In this document: one piece after another, positions 31,452-45,261 of the stretch
How the letters are laid out: the number at the start of each line of letters is the position of its first letter
How positions within the stretch are numbered: position 1 is the first letter of the stretch
NCBI RefSeq assembly: GCF_000350225.1
Contig: NW_005179044.1
Span: 140,789 to 204,788 of the forward strand
DNA from: Chondrus crispus
Lineage: Eukaryota; Rhodophyta; Florideophyceae; Gigartinales; Gigartinaceae
Length of the DNA: 64,000 nucleotides
Direction of reading: 5' to 3'
Translations under genes and position numbers: made by a program
The notes under the pieces: model-generated
Database searches by the model: none
Told to the model about the DNA's origin: nothing
The model's input: the letters and a program-made list of their open reading frames with translations, nothing else

Positions 31452-34400
31452 ATGCCGCCAAAAAGATTGTTCCCATCTACTTTGCAGCTAGCGCTGCGGC
31501 ACTTCAGCACGGTGGAGAGAGATTGTACACTAATTAGCGACGTGTTCTGCGTTGGAACTTCTTTCAAAGCCATTCGACGCAGCTACCACAAACTAGCCGT
31601 CATGGTCCATCTAGACCACCATGTTGCCCGTGCGAACGGGCTGGAGGCTATGGCGGAACGTGAAGAATGCATGAGGCAGCTGTCAAGGTGCATGGTGGTA
31701 CTGTCACGATGTTAGGAAATTGTGAAGAAAGAACACGAATTTCATGAACTTATGCATGGTACGGCCCCTCAGTTTCATATCCAACCCAATTTAAAGTACA
31801 CAATTTCGCAAACACGTGCCGAGGAATCCCTACATCGTGAAGAACAAGAAAAAATGTATCGCCAAGAAATGAACGAGTTCAACCAGCGCGTGCGTAGCGA
31901 TTCCACACCAAGCAATTCTAAGGATGACGTGCCCCGTGATCAGGCAGATGAGCCCTCTTTCCAGTCAGAGGACGAAAATAGGGAAGACGAGGAGATAGAT
32001 ACGCACGCTGATGCTGACGTTGACTGTGATAAACAGGCCCGAGAGGATAAAGATATGGCCGAGCGAGCAGAACAGCTTCGCAAAGAGAGGGCAGCGCGGG
32101 GTATGCCTGCTGACTCTTTCAGTCAACATGGAGGCGACATTTATTCTAGTACTGAAGAGTTGAGCGATGATGAATTGAACTCCTCAAATGGAGAGGCCGA
32201 GGAAGGATTCAACACAGATTTCAATCCGGCAGATTACATAGCCGACTATATAGATGTCGACATTGAAAATCAAGATGACGATGAGAGTGCCACATCACAG
32301 GATAACAACCATGCCGAAGACTACGGTACTGTAAGTAAGAATGAAAGGCGGCGCCAGCAAAAGTACCAGTCCAAGAAGCGATGCTTGGACCGCGCACGGG
32401 TTGCACTACAGGGAGATAGCGTTGCTGCTCGCACATGGAAGCCGCGCCCGGTGAAGTCGATTTTACCAGTCTTGGGAATGCGTCTCAGCGCTCGCTGGAA
32501 ATGCGAGCAACTTGTGAGGGCACAGACAGCTGATTTGGGCCTGCAAAACGGTATAAATATCCACCAAAATCTAGTTAAGGTGGTCATGCGGTGCCGAGTT
32601 AAGACCTGCCACGCGACGTTCGTGTTCGATCTCCAACCACGGAGTGGTTTTTGGAAACTTAACAAGTACCTTGAACACGCAAACGAGTGTTTCGGACAGG
32701 TAGTGCCGGGCCCTGGAGCAAGCCCAACCAACCGGCGGATAAATCACAACAAAGCATGTGCTCCTGCATATTCTGCACAGCAGGTAGCGCGTTGCATACT
32801 AGAAGAGGCATCGTGTGAACCTAATATCAACAGCAAGACCATAGCTGCCCTTGTAAAAAGCAAGGGTATCTATCGTCGACAACCACCGTACACGCATTAC
32901 AGGACCATCCGCAAAGAGCTCCTCCGCCATCTCTGTATATCGAGGGCTGTGAATATGGCCTCTTTAGAAGGCTATGCTCAATTATTGAAGGATTGCGGAC
33001 ATCACGTAGAGCTTATTATCATGGATGGGCTCGAGATGAAAGCGCAGCGCATCAAATCAGCCAAACATATATTCAGACAATGCCAAAAGGCGTGGTCGCT
33101 GCCAAAGGAAGCTTCTTTTCAAGCCGACACGGTGGATTTGAGCGACATTAACGACAATACGCGTTTTACGGGGGGTTTGTGTTTGTCCCCTCCATCGCCG
33201 AGCACATTTGCCGCACTGGTCGTGCTACCACGACTGCCGACGCAGCACACTGCCACGGAGTGGGACCACAAAGCTATGGAACGACATTCGAGGTCCTTGC
33301 GTACGACTGTAACAGTCATCTAGTTCCAATTGTATTTGCACATCATGTTGGCGCGGAGTGCTTAGAAACTTGGAGTCTGGTATTCGAAACCTGCTCAAAG
33401 ATCCTAGGCTTCGATGTCGAAAGGAGAACCACAATTGTGGACCAAGAGAAGGCGATCGATTCCGCATTTCAAAAATGCATGAAGAGCGCAAACTTGTTTT
33501 TGGACCCTCTCCACGTCAAGAAAAACCTGGCACCGAGACTTGGTGCAAATAAAACTAGCGGTCTACAGATGTATGAAAACGCTGTATACGCCCCAGACAG
33601 GCAGGCGGTAATGATGATCAAAGCTGGATACTCAGATGTTCAACGGGACTATCTGGCACGGTTTCAAGACTCAGAACTGTGCAGGGCATTTTCAAAACTA
33701 GAGGATTTGACGACCTCTTCGCAAGGGGCAGAGAGTGAGATGGCATCAGCTATTAGAAATAACATCAGATCCGTAGAGCCGCAGAAAATGATATCCACAG
33801 TACTGTTAACGCAAAGGTCACGCTTCTTGAAGCGACAAATTGCAGCAATTGAGTGTGCCAAACCGGTGCCACCAAATACTGAGAAGCATTTGGCATCACT
33901 TGTGCTTCGAGCAAGGGGGTATCAGCGGTCGGTGAGATTCATCTCTGGAACGCGCCAAACTGAGGCAACGGTTCGAAGCCAGACAGACGGTCCAATACTC
34001 CGCCGAGTTGTCTTGCCAGATACGCCGCAATCGTCACCGCTATGTTGTAGTCATGCCGAAAAAGGCACTGGATTCCCATGCCTACACGGAGTTGCAGTCT
34101 TGAGCGAAAAATTTGGTGTGAGCAATTTGCACAAGTTCATCGCTGAGAGACATCTTACGAAGGCGTGGAAGAGACAGTATGAAAACTGCACGTTCCAGCT
34201 CCCGTCTCAGTCGCGCGTTGATGAAGTTATGCTTAGTGCGAAGAAATTAGTAGTGTCAGGAAAGAACCTTCATGTTCCGAAAGCCATTCCACCGCCTAGA
34301 GGCCGCCCGGTAAAGAATGCGGGAAAAAGGCGGAAAGGATGGTATGAGAAGGGACCTGAGGCTCGCAAAAAACCTTCTTATTCCTGCTCACTATGTCAGT

Positions 34401-34456
34401 TGGACGGTCATGTATCCACCAGCTGCCAACTGCGACAGCTGTTTGACGATACCTGA
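31452..34456 (+). pseudogene. MULE-type transposase with SWIM-like and CCHC fingers (two lesions)
   Basis: ATG 31452 (MPPKRLFPSTLQLALRHF) starts a frame stopped by one TAG at 31713-31715. The same frame continues to about 33170. A G6 run at 33170-33175 then shifts into the frame that runs to 34456. An acidic, disordered stretch lies at about 31900-32330. The MULE core begins near 33180: first Asp in TTTADAAHCHG, second in TTIVDQEKAIDSAF, and a His/Cys-type LDPLHVKKNL. A SWIM-like finger (CCSHAEKGTGFPCLHG) lies near 34043-34090. A CCHC knuckle CSLCQLDGHVSTSC (C-x2-C-x4-H-x4-C) is near the end at about 34385-34426. The order matches FAR1/MULE transposases. Two point lesions only, so it died recently or one lesion is a sequencing error. 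Confidence 0.8.
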
Positions 34457-34549
34457 GCGCAACTCGCCGGCGGCATCCAGGACATGGACATCGACGACGA
34501 CACAGAGCGTCATCTACCTGCACTGTGTAAAATGGGCACGAAAAAAGGG
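34457..34549. other. MULE 3' flank up to the LTR of element C
   Basis: About 90 bp with no feature. It ends in GAAAAAAGGG directly before TGTAG of the C 5' LTR. Confidence 0.4.
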
Positions 34550-35248
34550 TGTAGCATAACCCCCCCTGGGGCTTTAAATTAGATTACATCAAGAACTAGA
34601 TCAGCTACTGTAGAGCGTCGAGCTCTACAGTATAACCGCGCGTGTCCACGTGTACACCACGGGGACAAGGGACACGCGCATACACGTGCACACGTGTACA
34701 GTGCGCGAACGAAGCGCGCACGCACCACGAGTAATACGTGTACTGTCAGCCTCGACATAGCTGACAGTATTACAGTGCAGGCTGACCTGCACTACAGTAG
34801 CCCACTACAGTACCTCGGTACTGTAGTGTTATGATAGATTGTTTTGTATATTAAATATGGAGCGGACCGACGGCGGCGGAAGGGGACAAGCACGGGCTTG
34901 TCCTCAACCGATCGCCAAGGTCAGTCCACCCAGCTTATTCTAAACGTCGCCTTCGCTCTTCGCGCGCGTTTAGTCGGAGCCGAGCCGGCGTGGACGCGCA
35001 GCACGCGAACGAGCAAGGAACCGCCTCCGCCCGTCTGCACTGGTACGTCACCCAGTGCTGCTCCGGGGCGTCGAGGCGTCGATCCGCTCGTGCGTGCGCG
35101 CGTCCCTGCTCGCTCCCGCTCTACCACCGCTACCCGGGCCCGAGCCCGGTTCCGTAGCTGGTTGGCCCGCTTCACCCCTTCTCCGATCCGGGGTCTACAG
35201 GTCGAACTGCGCATATACCTCCAGTCGTCTGGGGGTGTTTATGCTACA
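34550..35248 (+). repeat. Element C 5' LTR
   Basis: 699 bp, TGTAGCATAAC start and CTACA end, U3 hairpins as in B, TATATTAAATAT at 34847-34858. The PBS candidate TGGTCTCCCGACC follows at 35250-35262. Confidence 0.93.
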
Positions 35249-35324
35249 GTGGTCTCCCGACCTAGAAGACCCCGAGATCTTTCCGAGAAGACTTTCTTTT
35301 TCCTCCGCGTCCGTACGCGTTGAG

Positions 35325-37902
35325 ATGAGTCAAGAATACGCCACCTCGATCCGGTTCGAACCGGCGGATCCGAGGGCGGCCGCTATGCACGCACCATCAC
35401 TGCCGTTCGGCGACGGCGAGGCTGGTCTCCGAGACCGCGAACCGTCGTCCGAGTCCCCCGAAGGACAAGCGGCTGCCATGTTCGATCGCATAGGTGACTA
35501 CATCGAGGAAGTCCGTACTTCACTCCGTATAGACGTGACGGACGCCGTCTACTCGCGATGCATGGACGAGCTCCGCTCCCTACGTGAAGGGAGGTTCGAT
35601 CGAGTCAGCCAGTCCTTGGAGAATCTCCGAGCACTAGTCGACGAGTTACACTCGCGACTGGTGCTCGTCGAAGACTCACGCCTCGCACAGCTCGTACTGC
35701 ACAGGCAAGGTCGCCCCACGAGGCCGACCTCGACGAGACGTCCCGACGATCGACCGTCCCCGTCAGCAGAGCAGTTGGGTGCGTTCGCGCACCTCTCCGC
35801 CGAGCTCAACGCTACGCGACAGCGTCCTCGTGACATGGAACGGAACATGGCCGCAAGGCTGCCCGGTGCCCCCAAGAGAGGGCCCGGTGGTGCCGTACCT
35901 CCGAGCGCCGTCGCTCCGGAAGGTTGGCGTCCGACTGGCGCCGACGCCAGTCGGACTACGGAAGGAAACCGTCCCCCGATGGGCGCGAATCTCGCGTCCG
36001 AGACCCAAGCATTGCCGCCTATCCCCGTAAGTAGGCGGCAGATGGACCGCGTATCGTACGCGGACGAACAGGACCGTGGAGGAGCCGCCCGCGGATCCGG
36101 AGAACCGATGTTCTCCGTCGATCCCCGCTGGGGCGGCTACCCGCCGGCGAGTTATGCCGAGCATCCAGGTTCGGTAGACGTCCGTACGCTACCGGTTACC
36201 TCCTTCGGCACGCTAGATCCCGCCGAGCCCGGGCTCGAGCCGGTGCATACGATGATCCAAGAGCTCAGCGCCGTCGCTGACTATCGTATGTACCGCTTGG
36301 ATAACACCTCGAGGATCGTCACCTCGTCACCTCGGGTGACACGGGACGGATCGCGAAGTACGTCCAACGCTGCCGTGGGATCCGTCCCACGATGAGGAGC
36401 TTTGACGGTACGGACCCGGTCCAGCTCCTACCGTTCTTGAAGGATATTCGGATAACCTTCAACTCGCAACACCTGACCGAAGGTGTTGCCGTGAGAGTCC
36501 TCGCGCACTTCTTAGAGCGCGACGCGGAGCGCCTGTATACGAGTTATACGATGCGTGGCCTCCGCGCCGGCCAACTACACGACGACGTGAGTTGGCCGGG
36601 ACTCGTGAACCAGTTCCTGAAACGCTACCTAACCGACGACGTGTTAGGTGAAGCGTACGACGCTGTCGCAACGGCGCGACAGCAATCTCATGAAACGGAG
36701 AGCACGTTCGCGGACCGGCTCGAAACGGCCGCGTTCCGGTGCACGGCAGTGTTCTCCGAACAGTCCCTCGCGCACTACTTCGTGCGGGGACTCGCTCCTG
36801 CGACCCGTGCCGCAGTTTCCGAGACAGTGCAGCGGCTGCCGAGCCGCCAGAAGACCGATCTTCCGACCATCAGTCGTATTGCAACGGCAGAAGGAACCAC
36901 TTACCGCGCTCGACGCGGTTTACCTCTGCCGGATTCGAAACCGGCAGGGAGGGCTGGCAGGACTACGAAGTCCGCCGCAACAAGTTCGCCCGCCTCTACC
37001 CTCCATGTCGGGGAGGATGAGTGGCAGGCCGACCCTGTCCTCATTACGCAAGGAGAAGGGCCGATAGGGGGTCGACCCCCTTCACCGATGTCGACCGGAA
37101 CGACGTCAAGCTACGCGACCGCGTTCGCGGCCACTCCAAGAGCGCCCAGGGGTACGGACCCCCGGGTCGCTGAGCTCGACATCTCAAACGGAGATACCGG
37201 AGGTGAAGCCCCTCGCGTGCCCCTCCTCACCGATGAGAAGGCGCGTCACGCGGCGACCTTCGCCTCAACGGACGGCAGCGCGTACGTGTGCTGGCTATGT
37301 CGTATGTACGGACACGCCATGTACGCCTGCCCGTTCCTGTCGCCGGAACAACGAATGTTCACGGCGTACAGGAACTACCGCTACCAGATGGAGACGCGCC
37401 CCGGGGCGCGCAATCTACTACGGCAAGCGGTCGGCGAGGGTCGTCCCCCGCGTCAAGGTTTCCCGAATCGGTCGGGTGGGGGCGCTCGATTCGCCCCCCA
37501 TGGAGGCGGGTATCGTCGTACCGAACTCGATCGTCGCGATCGGCCCGAATACCGCCAGGCCGACACAAGGTACCCCCACCAAGGAGGGAGAGGGGACGGA
37601 GACCGTTCTCGATTACCCCAACAGGTACAGAATGCGATAATGTACCTGCAAGACTGGGTAGAGGATCCGTACCCCCTACCCACGGAGAGTCACGAAGGAG
37701 AGCCGACTCGCTTCATCCCCCATATCCTGCGACGGCCGGACGCCGCAGGTCAAGGCCCGGAAGTACCCGAGTACTTCGCCAAGGCTGCCGAGCCGCCCGG
37801 GAGGAATAGTCCCGACCCACGCGGTCGGCCACCCGGAGAAGACCTGGCCGACGATAGCCAGGGGGTAGCTCCGATAGCACCGGTAGTTCGAAAAAAGGGT
37901 AA
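35325..37902 (+). pseudogene. gag: Element C gag, frameshifted
   Basis: ATG at 35325 corresponds to the B gag start, and TAA at 37900-37902 to the B stop. An 8-bp tandem duplication (TCACCTCG) near 36325-36340 shifts the frame, so the N-terminal part ends at 36395 and the helical gag domain and knuckle (CWLCRMYGHAMYAC) continue in another frame from 36392. A further one-base deletion in a G run near 37861 (G5 versus G6 in B) moves the tail past the orthologous stop to 37930. Otherwise nearly identical to B. Confidence 0.85.
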
Positions 37903-38041
37903 AGACGGTTACGTACACTCGGTCGCGTGAGCCGTCTTTTCCCTATGAACTAGACCGGTCCCCGCGTGCTGGCCAAGGACACGGGGGGTATTGTCCGATA
38001 ATACATCCCCGCTATCGGAGTCGAGCACGCGGACTCCAGCA

Positions 38042-41000
38042 ATGTCGACATTGCAGGAGAAACCCAACACCGAGGCCCCCGTAGACCCGATGTTGGAAGA
38101 AGGCACCACAGGGACACCCGACGTCCCAGTGAAGCGCAACGAGCGACACGCGGTTAACGCCGACCGACACGAGTCGGTCGACCTCCTGACTCCGGTGAGC
38201 CCAAGGTCGCCGACGAAATGTCCGCCTCGTACGGACTCCAGCACCTGGACGGGCGTCACTGAGACGCGAACGTCCCCCGACTCGAGCCGAAGGAAACGCA
38301 AGAGGGGCCAACGCCGAAGTCGAAGGACCCGGCGGAACGACCTCACCGATAAGGTCGCGCCCAAGGTGGTCGATGGCCTCGTATGCCTCATGACGTCGAA
38401 AATATATAACGTCTTGGGCTCCGTGGCCACCGAAGGCAACGCGTTTAAGCCCCAAACGATCGCCGTCGACACGTGCTCGGGCTATAACTTGGTGAGGAAG
38501 GCCGACCTCCCTCCCGACTGGGCCCGCTACATAATACGGGACGCGCCATTACCACGCCTGGCTGGCGCGAACAGTAACCCGCTTCGACTTACGACGGTCG
38601 TCCGCCTCGCGGTCCGGCTGCGGAACACGACGTTCCGCATACCTTTCGTAGTGGCCGAACAACTCGCTGTTCCCGTTCTACTTGAGACCGCGTTCATTGA
38701 TGCGCACGTACGCAGCATCGACATCGACGGACAGAAGCTCGAACTTCGTCACGGTGGCTCGGTAGCCATCGTCAATGGGAAGGGGGAACCGACTTCCCCC
38801 ACTAGGCGGCACGGTCGCCAAATGAGTCGTCCGGAGGTACGCGAGGAGGCCCCGCAGGCGATCCAAATCGCCCGCTGGGTTACCATCCCCGCGATGTCGC
38901 AAGCCCGTGTGCGTGTGACAACCGCGGGGAGGGGTCTCGTGTTCCTGGAGCCCAAGCCCTCACTCCAACACCGCCATGGAGTGAGGCTGACGAATGGCGT
39001 CGCGGAAGTCCTGCCGAACGAGACATTCGAAGCCATCGTCGCGAACTTCTCGCGACGGGAGAGGCGGCTTCCGACGCACACCGTCGTGGGATACGCGAAG
39101 CGCAACCCCCTCGCGATCCTCACGCCCGAACGTCGAGTCGCTGAGGGGGTCGCGCTCGCGTTGCACCTGACCGCCTTGACCGATCAAGTCGGAGAGGTCG
39201 GAGCTGGCCGATCCAGCTCCGACGAGAAGGCAACCGCGGGGAGTGAAGGGGTTGACCCGGACGAACGGTCACCTATACCCCAACCGACGGCGGAGGGTAC
39301 TGTACCCCCCAGCAGAAGGATCCCGAAAATCCACCGATGGATTGGGAAAAAGAGATTGACTTCTCATACATCGACGATGACAAGCTCCGTGGCCACGTGC
39401 TCGAAATGCTCCGTAAGCACTCGAGCCTGTGGAGCAGTGGGCTCGGAACGATCCAAGCCACAGAGCACCGCATTCCCCTCGAACCGGGAACGAAACCAAT
39501 TCGTTCTATGCCCTATCGAAAGGGCCCGGCCATGCGCGAAATGGTCGCGAAGGAGGTCAACAAGATGTTGAACGCAGGGGTTATCGAACCCGCCAGCACC
39601 GAGTGGGCGTCCCCGGTGTTGCTCGTACCGAAGAAAGACGGCTCTCTTCGGTTCTGCGTGGACTACCGGCGTCTCAACGCGAAGACTGCAGCGGATTCGT
39701 ATCCGCTGCCGCGCATGGACGACTGCATCGACTCGTTAGGAGATGCAGCCGTCTTTACGACGCTGGACTGCAATTCCGGTTATTGGCAGACCCCGGTCGC
39801 TCCGGAGGACCGGGATAAGACTACCTTCACGACACATATGGGTACGTACCGCCATTTGCGCATGACGTTTGGATTAAAAGGGGCACCGGCCACCTTCCAA
39901 CGTGCCGTCGATATCATACTCTCCGGAGTCCGCTGGCAAATATGCCTCGTCTATCTCGATGACGTGATCGTGTTCTCGCGTACGGACGCGAAACACGCAA
40001 GGCATCTCGATACCGTCTTGAGCTTGTTGCGGAGTGCCGGCATCTCCCTCAAGCTCAAGAAGTGCAGCTTCTTCCGTCCGAAGGTGCACTACCTGGGGCA
40101 CGTTATATCCCCAGGTAAGTTGAGCGTGGCTGATACGGCAATCGACGCCTTCAAGACGTTCACGTTCCCGAGGACGTTGACGCAGGTGCGCTCGTTCCTC
40201 GGGGCGTGTAACGTGTATCGTCGCTTCGTCAAGGGCTTCTCGAAGATTGCCCGTCCGTTAACCGATATAACGCGCAAGGACTCAGATCACGATTTCGATA
40301 ACCCAACGGAGGTTCAGCATCAGGCTTTCGAAAGCCTGAAGGCGGCGATGATCTCCCCGCCGATCGTGGCCCTACCACGGTACGGCCGACCGTACCTGTT
40401 GGACACTGACGCCAGTGCATATCAACTCGGGTGCACCCTCCTACAGGAGCACGACCAGCCAAACGATTGGCGCTCCGTTGGGTACTGGTCGTACTCGCTA
40501 AGCGATAGCGAGCGGAACTACAGCGCTACGGAGCGTGAGTGCTTCGCCGTGGTGTAGGCCGTCCGCACACTGCGGCCGTACATCGAAGGAACAAAGTTCA
40601 CCGTCCGGACGGATCACGACGCCCTCCGGTGGCTCATGTCGCTCACGGAGAGCTCGGGGAGACTCACCCGGTGGCGGCTACGTCTGGCTGGATACGATTT
40701 CACCATTCAGTACCGCCCCGGGCGCGTGCATCAGGTGCCCGATGCCCTGTCACGCCTCGTGTCGCCTCGTGCCGCCGATGACCCTCGCCTCCCCGTCGAG
40801 GTGGATGACGACATTCCCACCTTCGACGGGGGCACGACCGTTCGAGACGTATCGAATGAGCTCGCGGACCACGCCTGTACCGCGAGCTGTGATCATCAGG
40901 CCGTCCATGTCTTCGTAACGACACGGAACCAAGCCGAAGCCCGAACAAGGCCGCACGTACGGACGCGCGACGAACCGCCAGGCGACGACGAAGCCCCCGC

Positions 41001-42624
41001 TCTTCAAGGACCCAATTCGTTTTGGGAGGAGAACGACAGGTTCCACGCCGCCGACATTCAGCGCGCCGAAGACCCCGAGGCTGGCGCGCTCGACTCCCCG
41101 GTCGCCCCACCGCAGGACGACCTTCCGGCCCCTCTTACGATAGAGGAGATAGCCGAGGAGCAACGCGTAGATGACTTCTGCCAAACCGTTTTGGCACGAC
41201 AGTCTGAGTCTCGAGACTCCGCGTTCTTCGAGAACAACGAAGGGGTGCTCAAACGGAGACACCCCTTCGATCCCGACACCGTACAGGTGGTGGTGCCTCG
41301 GACGCTTCGCGCCAGGCTCCTTCGCCTGTGTCACAACCCGGCCATCGCAGGGCACCCGGGCCAGAACCGTATGTACTACGCACGTCGACGCGAGTACTAC
41401 TGGCCCCACCTGGCTGCAGACGTGGCAGCCACGGTGCGAGGGTGTCGGACCTGCGCAATGAACCGGGTTAAGCTGAGGAAACATCTCAATCGATTGAGAT
41501 TATTCCCAGCTACGAGACCTCTCGAGAGCCTCGCCATCGACATCTTGGGGCCGCTCCCCAAGACGAAGACAGGGAAACGATTCCTGCTCGTGATTACGGA
41601 CCGCTTCAGTAAGCTGACGCAAGTCGTTGCGCTCCGCACGATAACAGCGTACACGGTCGCAGTTGCGTTCTGCGACTCGTGGGTGTTCAAGTATGGCGTC
41701 CCTCGCACGTTGCTTTCGGACAACGGCCCTCAGTTTAATGCCAAGTTCTTCCACAGCACGTGCCGTGTTCTGGGGATAACGAATTTGTACACTTCGGCGT
41801 ACCATCCCCAGACGAACGGGCAAGTCGAGCGATATAACCGAACAATCGCCTCGATGCTGAGGAACTACGTGAGTGAACACCAGGACGACTGGGATGTGTA
41901 CGTGGGGCCGCTTACGTACGCATACAACTCCCACGTACATCGCACCACACGCACCACGCCGTTTGAACTCGTGCTCAGCAGGCCACCGCCGGAGTTCTCT
42001 TTCCGACGGGCGGACGGCGACGCGCCCCCTTCCGATAGGGGGAACCAACGTGCCGAGTTTCTCAAGACCTTGGACTCGACTATCCAGAAGGCCTACGCGA
42101 GCCTGTGTCGGACGCAGGCTCGCTACAAGCGCGACTTCGATAAGCGCATACGACGCATTAATTCCCGGCTCCGTCCTGGAGAATACGTTTATCTCAACCC
42201 CACCGATGGGGCTAAGACATCGAGCAAGCTCGCCTCGCCCGCTGTGGGACCCTACCGCGTGCTCGCCAATGACCGCCGTACCATCACGATCGATCGTGAG
42301 GGTGTCACCGAGCGCGTCTCCGCAGATCGCTGCGTGTATGCGCCACCGCCAACGGGCGCAACGCGGACGAGCACGACAACCCCGGATGACCTTGCCGACA
42401 AGGTCACCGAGGGCACACAGTATGCCGTCGAACGGCTACTCAAGCATCGCGTCATGGAGGATGGAACTACGGAGTTCCTCATTAAATGGGCAGACTACGA
42501 TACTCCCACATGGACGGCGCGTACCCACATCCCCGAGGAGTTGGTTTCTCGTTACGCACAAAGACTCCGGGCTCGTACAGGGAGATACCTCACCTCGGAA
42601 GTGAACGCGGACGTTCACTCTTGA
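38042..42624 (+). pseudogene. pol: Element C pol, frameshift plus nonsense
   Basis: ATG 38042 is equivalent to the B start. One base is lost in a C run at about 39305-39310 (C6 versus C7 in B), shifting the frame between protease and RT. Later a Trp codon is TAG (40555-40557) inside RNase H, after which the same frame runs to 42624. Motifs: VDTCSGYNLVRK (same Cys variant as B), YLDD at about 39952, RMTFGLKG where B has RMPFGLKG, LAIDILG, LLSDNGPQF, NGQVERYNR, and a chromodomain with EFLIKWADYD. From about 42100 identity to B falls to roughly 80% in patches, interrupted by an 89-bp identical block (42411-42499). Confidence 0.88.
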
Positions 42625-42634
42625 GGGGGGGGCC
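42602..42634 (+). repeat. First copy of pol-end/polypurine direct repeat (element C)
   Basis: TGAACGCGGACGTTCACTC then TTGAGGGGGGGG spans the pol stop. It recurs at 47734-47769 before the 3' LTR, as in element B. Confidence 0.8.
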
Positions 42635-45261
42635 CTCAACCGCCTCGTTGCGGATTAAATTCCACCTCGAATTAAATGCACCCCGCGTACATGGGGCAAA
42701 AGGGGACGTGCGAAGGGATAGCTGTCCCCAGAGAGCAGCAACGGAATAATTCGCGAGACGTCAAGACGTATTGGCAACCGAGTTCATCGAAAACGACCAG
42801 TTATCGCCGGCAAGAGGCAGGAGAGAGGATAGTACGTGCTGCCCTACGCAAAGCGGTCGCACCTCGAGGAGTAGAAGGCAGAGTGACGCGGTCGAACGCG
42901 AAAATGCCCTAAAACAAGTGCCCACGAAGGCATCGCCCGTTTCGTATTGACCAGAGGACGTCAAGACGTATCGACGAAGGTCCCGTAAGCAAACCAGAGG
43001 AAGCGAGCAGCACGAGCTGCGCCCTGAGGGAACCTCGTCACGGACTGTGGGCAAGGAGCCCTCCAGCAGGGAGACGATCTCCCAGAGCGATATAGTCGCC
43101 CCGCGGTCGCCACAAGTTCTGCCGACATGGGGACAGCTGTCCTGCACGCCCCGGTCCGGACCAGCTGCGCTATGACGAAATGGTCCGCGATCCCGAGTCC
43201 CCCGCGACGACGAGAAGACGTAGCCCTGCATTAGATAGCAACGACAAGTACGCCGCAGTCGGAATAAGGACAGAGAAAGAGACAGTATGGGCCGCCGTCG
43301 GCTGATACACGCGAGATCAGAGCTCCAACAAACAGCCACCGCCATACCCTAAATACCGGAGAAAATATTGGTGAAATGGGAAATTACACTGACGGGCGGT
43401 TGCACGGGCAGGACGCCCAGACACGTGCTGTACGCAACAACGCGCAAGGGACGTCCGGACAGCGGCGCGTGGGAAGAGTACAGCGTGTACCCACCGATCG
43501 GCACACGCAAGCGGTGCCACCCCCTTCATAATCGTCAAACCAACGGACGTCCGACGCACGGGTCGTCCCGAACGCGGAGCGGGCACCAAGAACAGCAACC
43601 CGAGGCGCTGAGCAAGAAAAGACCTTCCCGCGGTGGATACGGCACGCGAGCAACGAACGCTCCCCCGCCGTGGGCTCGCAAGGGGGGGTGGGCTCGAGCT
43701 CTCCCACGACCGCGCTGACGCACCGCTCGGGCGTCGAGGGAGGAGCCGACTCCCTCCTCGTCCCCCGCATGCCAACGATCGGCCCCTTTCCCCCGCTCGC
43801 TCGCCTGAAAGCGGAGCAGGGGAGACTACAGTACGGAGCGCGACGTCGCGCTAGGTAGCAGACAGGGCCGGATGGAAGGAACGCGCTACGGCGGTGACGG
43901 GCGGACAGGAAGGGAGAGCGGAGAAGTTTTGCTGGCATCCACGAAGGTCCAGGCGTTCGGAATTCCCTCTCGCCGTGGGAGCACACACTGCCGCGCGTGC
44001 GCTCACGCGCGAAGGCGGACGCAGGTTATGAGGAGCAGCGACGTGCTCAGACCCTCCTGTCCGCGCGGATCAATCGAATGATCCCTCGAACTGGCCTCCC
44101 CGCCTTCCCACCCGCGAGGCGGCACAGCGACGAGGACTGTCCTCGCCCGGGGCCCGACGACACCCCCGGGAAGGAAGAACGGGACCCAATTCTGTCCGAC
44201 CTCGATCGGCGCAAGATGTCGACACCCCACAGCAGGCCCCGGCAAGAAGGGATAAATCGCAGGGGGGGAATCGAGGACCCCACACTGATGCGACGGGGGC
44301 CAATTCGGCTCCCTAAGGGGGTAGGCTCGAACTCTCCCAGGACCACCCGCACGGCTACACGGACGCGTAGCTCGGGTGAAGAGGGAGGAGACGACTCCCC
44401 CCCCATTCTCCCACACGCTGAAGATTTGCTTTCCTCACCCCTGCTCGCTCGTCCGACCTCGGAGCGGCGGGAGACTACAGTGCGAGGAAGACGTCGCGCT
44501 GGGATTGAGGTACGCAGCACGCCTGCAGTGGACGTGCAATAAGGACGAGCAGGGACGTCCCGGTAGTGTCTATGAAGAGCCAAGCGAGGCGGACTCCGGT
44601 CGGACATGCACACGACCGACGGCCGAAGGGCGGAGAGCGGGGCGCTCGTACTCTCATCTTCCCGTAATAGTACACAAATTCGCGCTTACGGTCACACCCG
44701 AAAGCGGACGCGGCTCACGAAAGCGAACAACAAGTTCTCACCTTCCGAGCCACGCCGACAATTCGGATTGTCACCCCGCTCGCCCTGCTCGCTTGACCAT
44801 GAGCGACAACGACGGCTACTGTACTCAGCCGAGCCCGACGACGAGCTCGGGAAGAAAACCACGACGCGTTATTGGCAAGACCGGCATCGCGCACGACCGG
44901 ACCCGTTTCGAGGACGGGAGAATGAACGCGCCGAAAAATACCGCGACCCTGACAGGGACGGACTGTCAAAAAGCATCAGCGAATACCACGCACAAGAGAC
45001 GACGCATTCAGAGGGACGCGCCCTGGACGAGACCCCGACCGACTTAGTGCGAGGCGGGGGTATCGACACGCCGCGAACGGCCCTGTCGTAAGAGAAAAAG
45101 AAAAAAAGGGGGGGATATACAGAACACAGTTGAGCGTAAGCATGGAGGAGGGGAACGAAGAGGGTACGAAGCACCCCGAGCCAAGGCCAAGAGACGAATT
45201 TGGTTTTTACGCAGGAAGGGGAAAAGACGACCTGGCCCCCGCGGACATATCGGGACCCCGC
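42635..45261. other. Element C spacer
   Basis: 2.6 kb without a recognisable gene. Parts align with the B spacer, but identity is low and lengths differ. GACGTCAAGACGTAT occurs twice (about 42757 and 42957). Confidence 0.5.
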
